22,384 bases of DNA from JBQTJJ01 sp052387235 (GTDB lineage Bacteria; Actinomycetota; Acidimicrobiia; Acidimicrobiales; GCA-2861595): NCBI GenBank assembly GCA_052387235.1, contig JBQTJJ010000134.1, forward strand, positions 1 through 22,384, in the 5' to 3' direction. Below the pieces are notes generated by a model. It worked only from the letters and a program-made list of their open reading frames with translations. It was not told the origin of the DNA and made no database searches. Each line of letters starts with the position of its first letter. Positions within the stretch are counted from its first letter, which is position 1. Positions 13,531 to 19,581 of this stretch are shown here, piece after piece. The position numbers were made by a program, and so were the translations under genes.

Positions 13531-14074
13531 CGGCGCGGAGGCTGAGGTCGTCGAGGCGGTGGCGCATGCCGTCGGCCGTGGTGTCGAACAGGCACCCGAT
13601 GGCCCGGACGTCCTCGGCCCGGATGGTGAGGACCCGGCCGTTGAAGTCCTGGCGCTGGACCTGGATCATGCCCAGGTAGCGACGCAGCAGGTCGCGCTCG
13701 GGCGCCGAGATCGACTCCAGGCGGGTGAGGTCGATGGTGACCCGGCCGCTGGCCTCGTCCCGGGACCGGTCGTCGGCGCGGGTCTCGCCGCCGTACGAGG
13801 AGGTGGTACTGGCGCCCATGGCGGTGAGGGCGCCGTTCACGTCCCGTGGCAGGAGCTGGTCCACCGGCACGTTGTAGAACTCGGCCAGGCGCTGCAGGCG
13901 GGGCACCGAGATCGACCGCTCACCGCGTTCGTAGGCGCCCAACACCGACGCCTTGAACTCCTGGTCCGACGAGGCCTCCACCGCCTGCAGGGACAGCCGC
14001 TTCTGCTTGCGGACGAAGCGGAGGCGCTCGCCCACGCGACGGGCATAGCCGCTTGCCACCATCTCGTCGGTCAT
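13523..14074 (-). CDS. BldD-like transcriptional regulator
   Basis: A 183-residue protein with the two-domain layout of BldD, the c-di-GMP-dependent developmental repressor of Streptomyces. The N-terminal XRE-type helix-turn-helix (about 9-76) reads GERLRFVRKQKRLSLQAVE, LGAYERGERSISV and LQRLAEFYNVPVDQLLP. The C-terminal domain (about 111-165) has IDLTRLE and RQD-x8-RAED at 141-155, where BldD has RGD-x8-RQDD for c-di-GMP; the Arg and final Asp positions are kept, others differ. ATG at 14074 was chosen because GGAGG lies about 8 nt upstream. It has its own promoter behind rsmE, and its stop overlaps the expected start of hemW. The c-di-GMP response is inference. Confidence 0.85.
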   Translation of the reverse strand: MTDEMVASGYARRVGERLRFVRKQKRLSLQAVEASSDQEFKASVLGAYERGERSISVPRLQRLAEFYNVPVDQLLPRDVNGALTAMGASTTSSYGGETRADDRSRDEASGRVTIDLTRLESISAPERDLLRRYLGMIQVQRQDFNGRVLTIRAEDVRAIGCLFDTTADGMRHRLDDLSLRADA

Positions 14075-14101
14075 CGGATCCCCCTCCACGGGCACAGGAG
14101 G

Positions 14102-14130
14102 ATTCTACCCCGTCCCCCACCGTCAGTCAC
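14102..14130 (-). promoter_or_regulatory. Promoter of the BldD-like gene
   Basis: GTGACT (14125-14130) and TAGAAT (14102-14107) on the minus strand with a 17-bp spacer. The -10 block GGTAGAATC is the same as in the hrcA promoter. Transcription would start near 14095, about 21 nt before the ATG. Confidence 0.55.
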
Positions 14131-14153
14131 CAAAACTACTACGCGAGGTGACT
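14125..14153. promoter_or_regulatory. Inverted repeat at the -35 of the BldD-like gene
   Basis: AGTCACC (14125-14131) and GGTGACT (14147-14153) form a 7-bp inverted repeat with a 15-nt spacer. It covers the candidate -35 and ends next to the rsmE stop. It could be an operator, perhaps autoregulatory, or an rsmE terminator stem; no T tract follows. Confidence 0.35.
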
Positions 14154-14876
14154 CTAGCCGCTCATTTGACCCTCGGGGCGGATGATCCCCTCCCGCAGCC
14201 CGGTGAGCAGGACACCGGCGGCGATGGCGGCCGTTTCGGCCCGCAAAGTGGTCGAACCCAGACGTACGGTGGGCAGCCCGCAGCCCAGCTCGGCCGGGTC
14301 CCAGCCACCCTCCGGGCCGATGAGCACGGCTGGGCGATCGAGCGACGGTGCCGCGCCCCCGCCGTCACCCACCGCGGCCCGGGGGCCGAGGGCCGCCACC
14401 ACCTCGGCGAAGTCGACGATCTCCCGCACCGCCGGCAGGTGGGTGCGCCGGCATTGCATGGCCGCCTCCCTCGCCACCCGGCGCCAGCGCTCGGCCTGGG
14501 CCGCCGCCTTCTCGTCGTCCCAGCGCACCACGGAGCGTGCCGACCGGAAGCCGGCGATGACGTCGACGCCGACCTCGGTGAGCTTCTGGACCACCCACTC
14601 GGGCCGCTCCCCCTTGGTGAGGGCGAAGGCCACCGTCACGGGCGGTGACGGCGCCGGCGCCACCTCCTCGGGCCCCTCCGGCTCCAGCCCGCCGCCGGCC
14701 CGCCACGAGCACAGGCGCCAGCGCCCGGCCCCGTCGCTCACGGTCACGGCCTGGCCCGGGCGCAGCCGCAGGACCCGCTCCAGGTGGCGGTGGTCGTCGT
14801 CGGCCAGGACGGGGGCGGCCACGTCGGCCACGAAGGCGTGGGCCGCGGCCCGGGGCAGCGACCGGGCGGGCGCCAC
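14154..14876 (-). CDS. rsmE: 16S rRNA (uracil-1498-N3)-methyltransferase
   Basis: RsmE methylates N3 of U1498 in 16S rRNA with SAM. The 240-residue protein has an N-terminal PUA-like part (HRHLERVLRLRPGQAVTVSDGAG) and a C-terminal SPOUT domain with the knot motifs KGERPEWVVQKLTEVGV, QCRRTHLP, VLIGPEGGWDPAEL and LGSTTLRAETAAIAA. Its GTG start is 3 nt behind the dnaJ stop, so it is the third gene of the hrcA operon. This order (hrcA, dnaJ, rsmE) is widespread in Gram-positive bacteria. Confidence 0.95.
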   Translation of the reverse strand: MAPARSLPRAAAHAFVADVAAPVLADDDHRHLERVLRLRPGQAVTVSDGAGRWRLCSWRAGGGLEPEGPEEVAPAPSPPVTVAFALTKGERPEWVVQKLTEVGVDVIAGFRSARSVVRWDDEKAAAQAERWRRVAREAAMQCRRTHLPAVREIVDFAEVVAALGPRAAVGDGGGAAPSLDRPAVLIGPEGGWDPAELGCGLPTVRLGSTTLRAETAAIAAGVLLTGLREGIIRPEGQMSG

Positions 14877-14879
14877 CGG

Positions 14880-16025
14880 CTACTTGAAGGCGCCGCGGAT
14901 CTTGGAGAACAGCCCGCTGTCGGGCGGGTCGACGACCTCGCCCCGCACCGCGGCCAGCTCCCGCAGGAGCCGCTCCTCGGCCGGGGAGACCGGCGTGGGG
15001 GTGTCGACCACCACGTGCACCAGCAGGTCGCCCCGGCCCCGGCGGTGGACGTCGGGCACGCCCCGGCCCCGCAGCCGCAGCACCTTGCCGCTCTGGATGC
15101 CGGGCGGGATGGCCAGCTCCTCCTCCCCCTCCAGGGTCTGCACCAGGGGGTGGGCGCCCAGGGCGGCCTGGGTCACCGAGACGTGCAGCTCGTGGACCAG
15201 GTCGTTGCCCTTGCGCTCGAAGCGGGGGTCGGGCCGCACGTCGAGGTGGACGTAGAGGTCGCCGGCCGGGCCGCCCCGCGGGCCCGCCGGGCCCCGCCCG
15301 GACAGGCGCAGGGTGTTGCCGTGGTCGACGCCGGGCGGCACCTCGACCCGCAGGGTGCGCTCCTCCACCACCCGGCCCTCGCCCCGGCAGGCGGCGCAGG
15401 TGGAGGCGATGTGCTCGCCCGACCCGCCGCAGCGGGGGCAGGGGCGGCTGGTGACCATCTGACCGAGCAGCGACTGGCGCACGGTGCGGGTCTCGCCCGT
15501 GCCGGCGCACTGGGCGCAGGTGGTGGCCGAGGTGCCGGGCTCGGCGCCGGTGGCCTCGCACGTGTCGCAGGGCACGGCGGTGCGGGCCGTGACCTCCTTG
15601 TCGGTGCCGAACACGGCCTCCTCGAACTCGAGGGCGACGGTGAGCTCGGCGTCGGGGCCCTGGACAGGGCCGGCGCGCCGGCCGCCCCGGGCCCCGCCGA
15701 AGCCGGCCTGGCCGCCGGCCTGGCCGAAGAAGGCGTCGAACAGGTCGCCCAGGCCGCTGAAGCCGGCGCCGGCGAACGGGTCGCCCCCGCCGGCGCCGGT
15801 GCCCTTCACGCCGTCCGGCCCGAACATGTCGTAGCGGCGCCGGCGCTCGGGGTCGCGCAGCGTCTCGTAGGCGATGGTGATCTGCTTGAAGCGCTCCTCC
15901 GCCGCCTTGTCGCCCGGTTTGCTGTCCGGGTGCAGCTCCCGGGCCAGCTTGCGGTAGGCGCGCTTCATCTCGTCGGGCGTGGCCGTGCGGGCGACGCCGA
16001 GCAGCTCGTAGAAGTCGGTGGCCAC
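14880..16025 (-). CDS. dnaJ: Chaperone DnaJ (Hsp40)
   Basis: Full-length type I DnaJ, 381 residues, co-chaperone of DnaK. The J domain (about 1-70) has HPD at 32-34. A Gly/Phe-rich segment (about 74-110) follows. The cysteine-rich zinc region has four motifs, CDTCEATG, CAQCAGTG, CPRCGGSG and CAACRGEG; the first has Ala where CxxCxGxG has its first Gly. The C-terminal substrate-binding domain includes VEVPPGVDHGNTLRLSGRG and DLYVHLDV. The GTG start is 3 nt behind the hrcA stop. Co-location with hrcA and the CIRCE element suggests heat-shock control. dnaK and grpE are not in view, so this may be the second DnaJ common in actinobacteria. Confidence 0.96.
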   Translation of the reverse strand: MATDFYELLGVARTATPDEMKRAYRKLARELHPDSKPGDKAAEERFKQITIAYETLRDPERRRRYDMFGPDGVKGTGAGGGDPFAGAGFSGLGDLFDAFFGQAGGQAGFGGARGGRRAGPVQGPDAELTVALEFEEAVFGTDKEVTARTAVPCDTCEATGAEPGTSATTCAQCAGTGETRTVRQSLLGQMVTSRPCPRCGGSGEHIASTCAACRGEGRVVEERTLRVEVPPGVDHGNTLRLSGRGPAGPRGGPAGDLYVHLDVRPDPRFERKGNDLVHELHVSVTQAALGAHPLVQTLEGEEELAIPPGIQSGKVLRLRGRGVPDVHRRGRGDLLVHVVVDTPTPVSPAEERLLRELAAVRGEVVDPPDSGLFSKIRGAFK

Positions 16026-16028
16026 GTC

Positions 16029-17030
16029 CTAGCCCTCGGTGAGGCGCTCGCCCAGGCGCTGGCTCACCAGGGCCACGGCGGCGAGGGCCTGGGGGTAGTT
16101 CATGCGGGTGGGGCCGAGGACGCCGACGGTGCCGGCGGGCCGGCCCTCCACCTGGTAGGGCGACACGACGATGGCGCAGGTGGCGAGGGGCTCGAGGCCG
16201 TGCTCGGAGCCGATGGCCACCGACAGGCCCCGGTTGAGCACGTCGCGCACCAGGCTCACCACCACGAACTGCTGCTCCAGGGTGCCGAGCACGGCCCGCA
16301 CCGTCTCCACCGCGTCGAAGGCGCCGGCCATCCGCGACACGCCGCCCACGAACACCTGGTCCGGCTCCTCGTCGTGGTCGCCCTCGAGCGACCGCACGGC
16401 GGCGGCGACCACGGCGTCGGTGTCGGCGTCGCCGGTCGCATCGGCCGCGCCCCGCGTCCCGAGGGCGTACCCGGTGAGGTGGGCGGCCAGGCGGGCGCCG
16501 GCGGCGGCCAGGCGGGCCTCGTCGAAGCCCGCGGGCAGCTCCAGGGTGCGCTTCTCCACCACCCCGTTGGCCAGCACCACCACCACCAGGGCGACCCGGG
16601 GCGCCAGCCCCACCAGGTGGGCGGAGCGGATCACGGAGCCCTCGTGGGGCGGGCCCACCACCACGGCGGCGTAGTCGGTGAGGCTGGAGAGCAGGCGGCT
16701 GGTGTCGAGGAGCATCCGCTCCAGCTCGCCGTGGGCCGTGTCGAAGAAGTCCCGCACCCGCTGGCTCTGGTCGGCCTCCAAGGTGCCGGGGCCGGTGAGC
16801 TGGTCGACGAAGAAGCGGTAGCCCTTGTCGGTGGGGATGCGGCCGGCGCTGGTGTGGGGCTGGACCAGGTAGCCCTCGTGCTCGAGGACGGCCATCTCGT
16901 TGCGGACCGTGGCCGACGAGACCGCCATCTGGGCGGCCTTGGCCACGTGGCCCGACCCGACGGGCTGGGCCGTCTCGATGTACTCCTCCACCACCGCACG
17001 GAGGATGGCCGCCTTGCGTTCGTCCAGCAT
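16029..17030 (-). CDS. hrcA: Heat-shock repressor HrcA
   Basis: HrcA binds CIRCE operators and represses chaperone genes until heat or unfolded protein titrates GroEL. The 333-residue protein has the N-terminal winged helix (LDERKAAILRAVVEEYIETA, then SSATVRNEMAVLEHEGYLVQ and TSAGRIPTDKGYRFFVD) and the C-terminal domain with NRGLSVAIGSEHG, CAIVVSPYQVEGRPAGTVGVLGPTRMNYP. ATG at 17030 was chosen over GTG at 17036 because GGAAG lies 5 nt before it, and homologues start close to LDERK. A CIRCE element lies 33 bp upstream, so it represses itself and dnaJ-rsmE. Confidence 0.96.
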   Translation of the reverse strand: MLDERKAAILRAVVEEYIETAQPVGSGHVAKAAQMAVSSATVRNEMAVLEHEGYLVQPHTSAGRIPTDKGYRFFVDQLTGPGTLEADQSQRVRDFFDTAHGELERMLLDTSRLLSSLTDYAAVVVGPPHEGSVIRSAHLVGLAPRVALVVVVLANGVVEKRTLELPAGFDEARLAAAGARLAAHLTGYALGTRGAADATGDADTDAVVAAAVRSLEGDHDEEPDQVFVGGVSRMAGAFDAVETVRAVLGTLEQQFVVVSLVRDVLNRGLSVAIGSEHGLEPLATCAIVVSPYQVEGRPAGTVGVLGPTRMNYPQALAAVALVSQRLGERLTEG

Positions 17031-17062
17031 CTCCACTTCCCCGGCCCACCCTGGCGGGCGCC

Positions 17063-17087
17063 TGGCACTCGATTCTACCGAGTGCCA
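17063..17087. promoter_or_regulatory. CIRCE operator with embedded -10 box
   Basis: TGGCACTC (17063-17070), a 9-nt spacer and GAGTGCCA (17080-17087) match the CIRCE layout (consensus half-site TTAGCACTC, 9-nt spacer). On the minus strand the spacer itself is GGTAGAATC, which supplies a TAGAAT -10 box (17072-17077) for hrcA-dnaJ-rsmE. Bound HrcA would therefore cover the promoter directly. Confidence 0.93.
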
Positions 17088-17222
17088 ACACCACTCTCCG
17101 GCAGGCGGGAGCGGCGCCGGCGGCCCGGGGAGGGGGCGCTGGCCCCGATGGGCCCTCCCGGCCGCCTCGACGGCGCCCGGCTCGGGTCCGCCGCCGGCGC
17201 CGCCGCCCGAGTCGCCGTTCCC

Positions 17223-17621
17223 CTACGACGCCGCCCTGGGCGCCCGCTTCGTGGCCGCCTTCCCGGCCGGCGCCGTGCCGCCCGGGGCCGCCTCGCCGCC
17301 GTTGCCGGCCGCGGCCCCCGTCCTCCTGGCCGGCGCCTTCCTGGCCGGCGCCGCCCTGGCCCCCTCCGACCTCTTCACCGGCATGGCGTGATCGTGGTCG
17401 TGCGCCTCGCCCAGGTGCTCGTGCTCGAAGTTCTCGTGCGGGTAGTGGGAGTGGGTCACCGCGGCGTGGTCGTGCTCGTGCTCGTGCTCGGAGCTGAGGT
17501 GGTCGAAACCGCCGGCGATCCGGTTGTGGTTGTGCGTCACGTGGTAGTGGCGGTGCGCGTGCACCACCGCCTCGTGCTCGTGGCGCTCCCACTCCGAGTG
17601 CTGCTCGTGACCCTCGGTCAT
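17223..17621 (-). CDS. Small histidine-rich protein with basic Ala/Lys/Arg tail
   Basis: A 132-residue protein. Residues 5-78 contain 23 His, mostly in HxH and HEHEHDH patterns, ordered around a conserved-looking core (HYHVTHNHN, GGFDHLSSEHEHEHDH, THSHYPHENFEHEHLG). From about residue 80 it changes to a Lys/Arg/Ala/Pro tail typical of nucleic-acid or surface-binding tails. No signal peptide or membrane helix is seen. I recall similar His-rich proteins as hypothetical proteins in actinobacteria. Binding of zinc, nickel or copper is a reasonable inference. AGGAGGGG lies just upstream of the ATG at 17621. It has its own upstream region of 200 bp and no obvious partner. Confidence 0.75.
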   Translation of the reverse strand: MTEGHEQHSEWERHEHEAVVHAHRHYHVTHNHNRIAGGFDHLSSEHEHEHDHAAVTHSHYPHENFEHEHLGEAHDHDHAMPVKRSEGARAAPARKAPARRTGAAAGNGGEAAPGGTAPAGKAATKRAPRAAS

Positions 17622-17825
17622 ATCCCCTCCTGCTCGGCGCTCGGCCTGACTGCTTCCCCGGTCCTACCCGAACGGCCTACCAGCGGAACACTACGCAACC
17701 GTCCCGGCCCATGGTTGAGGCGGCGTCGCCGAGCGGGCCGGGCAAAGCGAGCGGCGGGCGAAGGCGCTCCATGCCCCGAGCCACCCCGAGACCCGGCCGA
17801 GCCCGAGCGCCGGCCGGCGGGAGCG

Positions 17826-18149
17826 TCAGCCGGCCCGAGCGACGGCCACGGCCAGGGCGGCGCCCGTCATCTGCAGCCCGGCCAGGCCGAGGAACAGCGT
17901 GCGCAGGCTCGCCCGGGTCTCGAGCGACGCCCGCGCCAGCCCGGACTCGATGCGGGTCTCCAGGCGGCTCTCCAGCGATGCCATCTCGGCCCGGATGACC
18001 TGGCCCAGCTGGTCGAGGTCGCGCTTGGTGGCCACATCGGCCCACCCCGTCGGCGGCAGGTACCCCATCAACGTCTCGGCGTCATCCGACCCGAGCACCT
18101 CCTCGAGGTGACGGTACAAGCGGTGCCGCGATCCCTCATCGATCACCAT
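17826..18149 (-). CDS. Coiled-coil protein with C-terminal membrane anchor
   Basis: A 107-residue protein. An N-terminal helical part (RLYRHLEEVLGSDDAETLMGYLPP followed by WADVATKRDLDQL) leads into a charged coiled coil (about 43-80) and one C-terminal membrane helix (about 83-105). The YLPP-x-GW-x-DVATK-x-DL pattern occurs in a family of short actinobacterial hypothetical proteins I recall without a known function. ATG at 18149 was chosen because GGAGG lies about 5 nt upstream. It follows the DUF222/HNH gene by 45 bp with no promoter visible in between, so it is likely co-transcribed and may share its LexA-box control. Confidence 0.75.
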   Translation of the reverse strand: MVIDEGSRHRLYRHLEEVLGSDDAETLMGYLPPTGWADVATKRDLDQLGQVIRAEMASLESRLETRIESGLARASLETRASLRTLFLGLAGLQMTGAALAVAVARAG

Positions 18150-18194
18150 GTTCCCTCCCCCACCACCCGCGGGCAACGGCTCGCGCCGCCCGGG

Positions 18195-19415
18195 TCATGA
18201 CGCCTCGCCCCATCCGGGATCCCATTCCTCGTCCCACTCCTCGTCCCAGCTCGCCGGCTCCTCCTCGCCCACGCGTCCGCGGTTGCCGAGCAGGCCGGCC
18301 CGGCGGTCGGCCTCGGTCTTGGCCCGGTGGCAGGGCGGGCACAGTCCCTCGAGGTTCGCGAACGACGTGGGCCCTCCGTTGGCCACCGGGTCGACGTGGT
18401 CCCACTCCAGGCCCCAGCGCCACCCGCACCCGGGTGTGGCGCACACCGCCCCCTCGAAGTCGGGGGCGTGGCCGAGGTCCAAGGCGGTGCGCAGCGCGGC
18501 GCCGATGTGGCGCCCGTAGTGGACCACCGTGTCGATGCGCACCCCGTCGTGGGTGACGGCCTTGACGAAGGCGTCGTCGATGGCGTCTCGCACCGCCGAC
18601 ACCGGCACCGGGCCCCCGCCGATGACGTGGCACTGCTCGCCCTCCTCGGCATGGCCGCGGCGGTACGCCCTGAGGTCGCACACGAACACCACGTCGGCCC
18701 GGCGGGCGGAGGGCGTTCCCTGACCCGAGAGCAGCTTGGCGAACGCGTCGGCCGCGAACGCCTCCCTCGGCTCGACGCTTCCCTCCCGGCGGGCGGCGCG
18801 GCGGATGCGGTCGCACTCGGCGTCGATGCGGTGCACGATGGGCACGCCCACCACCGGCTCCAGCGCCCCCGAGAACCGCACCATGCCCAGCTCGTCCCGC
18901 CAGTGGCGGAAGGTGCGGGCCTTGCGCTGGCGGGCGGCAAGCTCCTCGGCCGGGATGGCGCCCAGGCGGCGCTTGCGGCCCTCGTCCCGCAGGGCGGCCA
19001 GGCCCGAGCCCCGGGCCAGGACCACCAGGTCGGACTCGGCGCCAGGGCACTCGGCCTCGGTGCGGGCGATCTCGCCGGCCTGGGCCAGCGACAGCTCGCC
19101 TGCCAGCGCCGCCGCCGCCGTGTGCGGACAGCTCCCCAGGGCGCTCACCGTCTTCAGCTGGGCGGCCGCCTCACCGCGCGAGGTGCCCGTCGTGCGCGAG
19201 AGCCACTCGGCCGCGTCGCCGAAGCCGGCGGTGCGGAAGGTGCCGCAGTCCGACACCCGGGCGGCGGCCCGGGCCCGCGCCGCGGCACACGCCTTCTCGG
19301 TGCGGGCCAGGTCCTCGGCCAGCTTTCGGCAGTCCTCCCCCGACATGAGGTCGGGCTCGAAGCGGGAAAGCTCGGCCCGCAACGACGTGGACAGCTCCAG
19401 CACTGGGGTGGACAC
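18195..19415 (-). CDS. DUF222-type HNH endonuclease (13E12-like)
   Basis: A 406-residue protein of the DUF222/HNH group, the 13E12 repeat family of mycobacteria. The N-terminal helical DUF222 part (about 1-200) includes RTEKACAAARARAAARV, FGDAAEWLSRTTGTSRGEAA and LSLAQAGEIARTEAE. The C-terminal HNH nuclease reads CATPGCGW, LEWDHVDPVANGGPTSFANLEGLCPPCHRAKT, with two Cys pairs for zinc and the catalytic DH. The tail is a short Trp/Glu repeat (EEWDEEWDPGW). GTG at 19415 was chosen over ATG at 19439 because GGAGGT (19421-19426) lies 5 nt upstream. Its promoter contains a LexA-type box, so DNA-damage induction is expected. The cellular substrate is unknown. Confidence 0.9.
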   Translation of the reverse strand: MSTPVLELSTSLRAELSRFEPDLMSGEDCRKLAEDLARTEKACAAARARAAARVSDCGTFRTAGFGDAAEWLSRTTGTSRGEAAAQLKTVSALGSCPHTAAAALAGELSLAQAGEIARTEAECPGAESDLVVLARGSGLAALRDEGRKRRLGAIPAEELAARQRKARTFRHWRDELGMVRFSGALEPVVGVPIVHRIDAECDRIRRAARREGSVEPREAFAADAFAKLLSGQGTPSARRADVVFVCDLRAYRRGHAEEGEQCHVIGGGPVPVSAVRDAIDDAFVKAVTHDGVRIDTVVHYGRHIGAALRTALDLGHAPDFEGAVCATPGCGWRWGLEWDHVDPVANGGPTSFANLEGLCPPCHRAKTEADRRAGLLGNRGRVGEEEPASWDEEWDEEWDPGWGEAS

Positions 19416-19487
19416 CGCGCACCTCCCCTCCGTAAGCATCGATTGCGAGAGGAGGGCCGTGCCGCCGGCGCCTCGAGGCGTACCGCC

Positions 19488-19517
19488 ACCCTACACGAAC
19501 AGGTGTTCGCCCGTCAA
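19488..19517 (-). promoter_or_regulatory. Promoter of the DUF222/HNH gene
   Basis: TTGACG (19512-19517) and TAGGGT (19488-19493), with TG one base upstream of the latter, are separated by 18 bp on the minus strand. This is the strongest -35/-10 pair in the window. The leader to the GTG is about 65 nt. Confidence 0.65.
19496..19509. promoter_or_regulatory. LexA (SOS) box
   Basis: CGAACAGGTGTTCG is a perfect palindrome apart from its two central bases and fits the Gram-positive/mycobacterial SOS box, CGAAC-N4-GTTCG. It lies between the -35 and -10 of the DUF222/HNH promoter, where bound LexA would block polymerase. It is 72 bp from the SEC-C gene on the other side. Confidence 0.75.
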
Positions 19518-19568
19518 GCGCATGAGCAGAAAATCGGCGACGACCGACCCCCGACCGCACCAGGCGGC

Positions 19569-19574
19569 TACCGT
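19569..19574 (+). promoter_or_regulatory. -10 box of the SEC-C gene, leaderless arrangement
   Basis: TACCGT is followed by 7 nt and the GTG at 19582, the same arrangement as at the LCP gene and menH. No Shine-Dalgarno is present. Confidence 0.45.
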
Positions 19575-19581
19575 CCCGGCC

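Noticed and set aside
13407..13595. 62-codon minus-strand frame with ATG at 13595, considered as a missing N-terminus for hemW
   Set aside because: It is in a different frame from the CxxxCxxC segment, and its Arg/Pro/Ser-rich product resembles no HemW.
14365..17592. Very long open frame (over 1000 codons) on the minus strand across rsmE, dnaJ and hrcA
   Set aside because: It is an out-of-frame shadow of three certain genes, with Arg/Pro/Gly-rich translation typical of shifted high-GC frames.
17622..17825. Intergenic region upstream of the His-rich gene, checked for a metal operator or RNA element
   Set aside because: TAGTGT, TAGGCC and TAGGAC boxes are present, but none has a convincing -35 or palindrome.
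14784..18200. Very long open frame on the plus strand opposite dnaJ, hrcA and the His-rich gene
   Set aside because: Antisense to well-supported genes and made of Val/Gly/His/Gln-rich low-complexity sequence with no domain.
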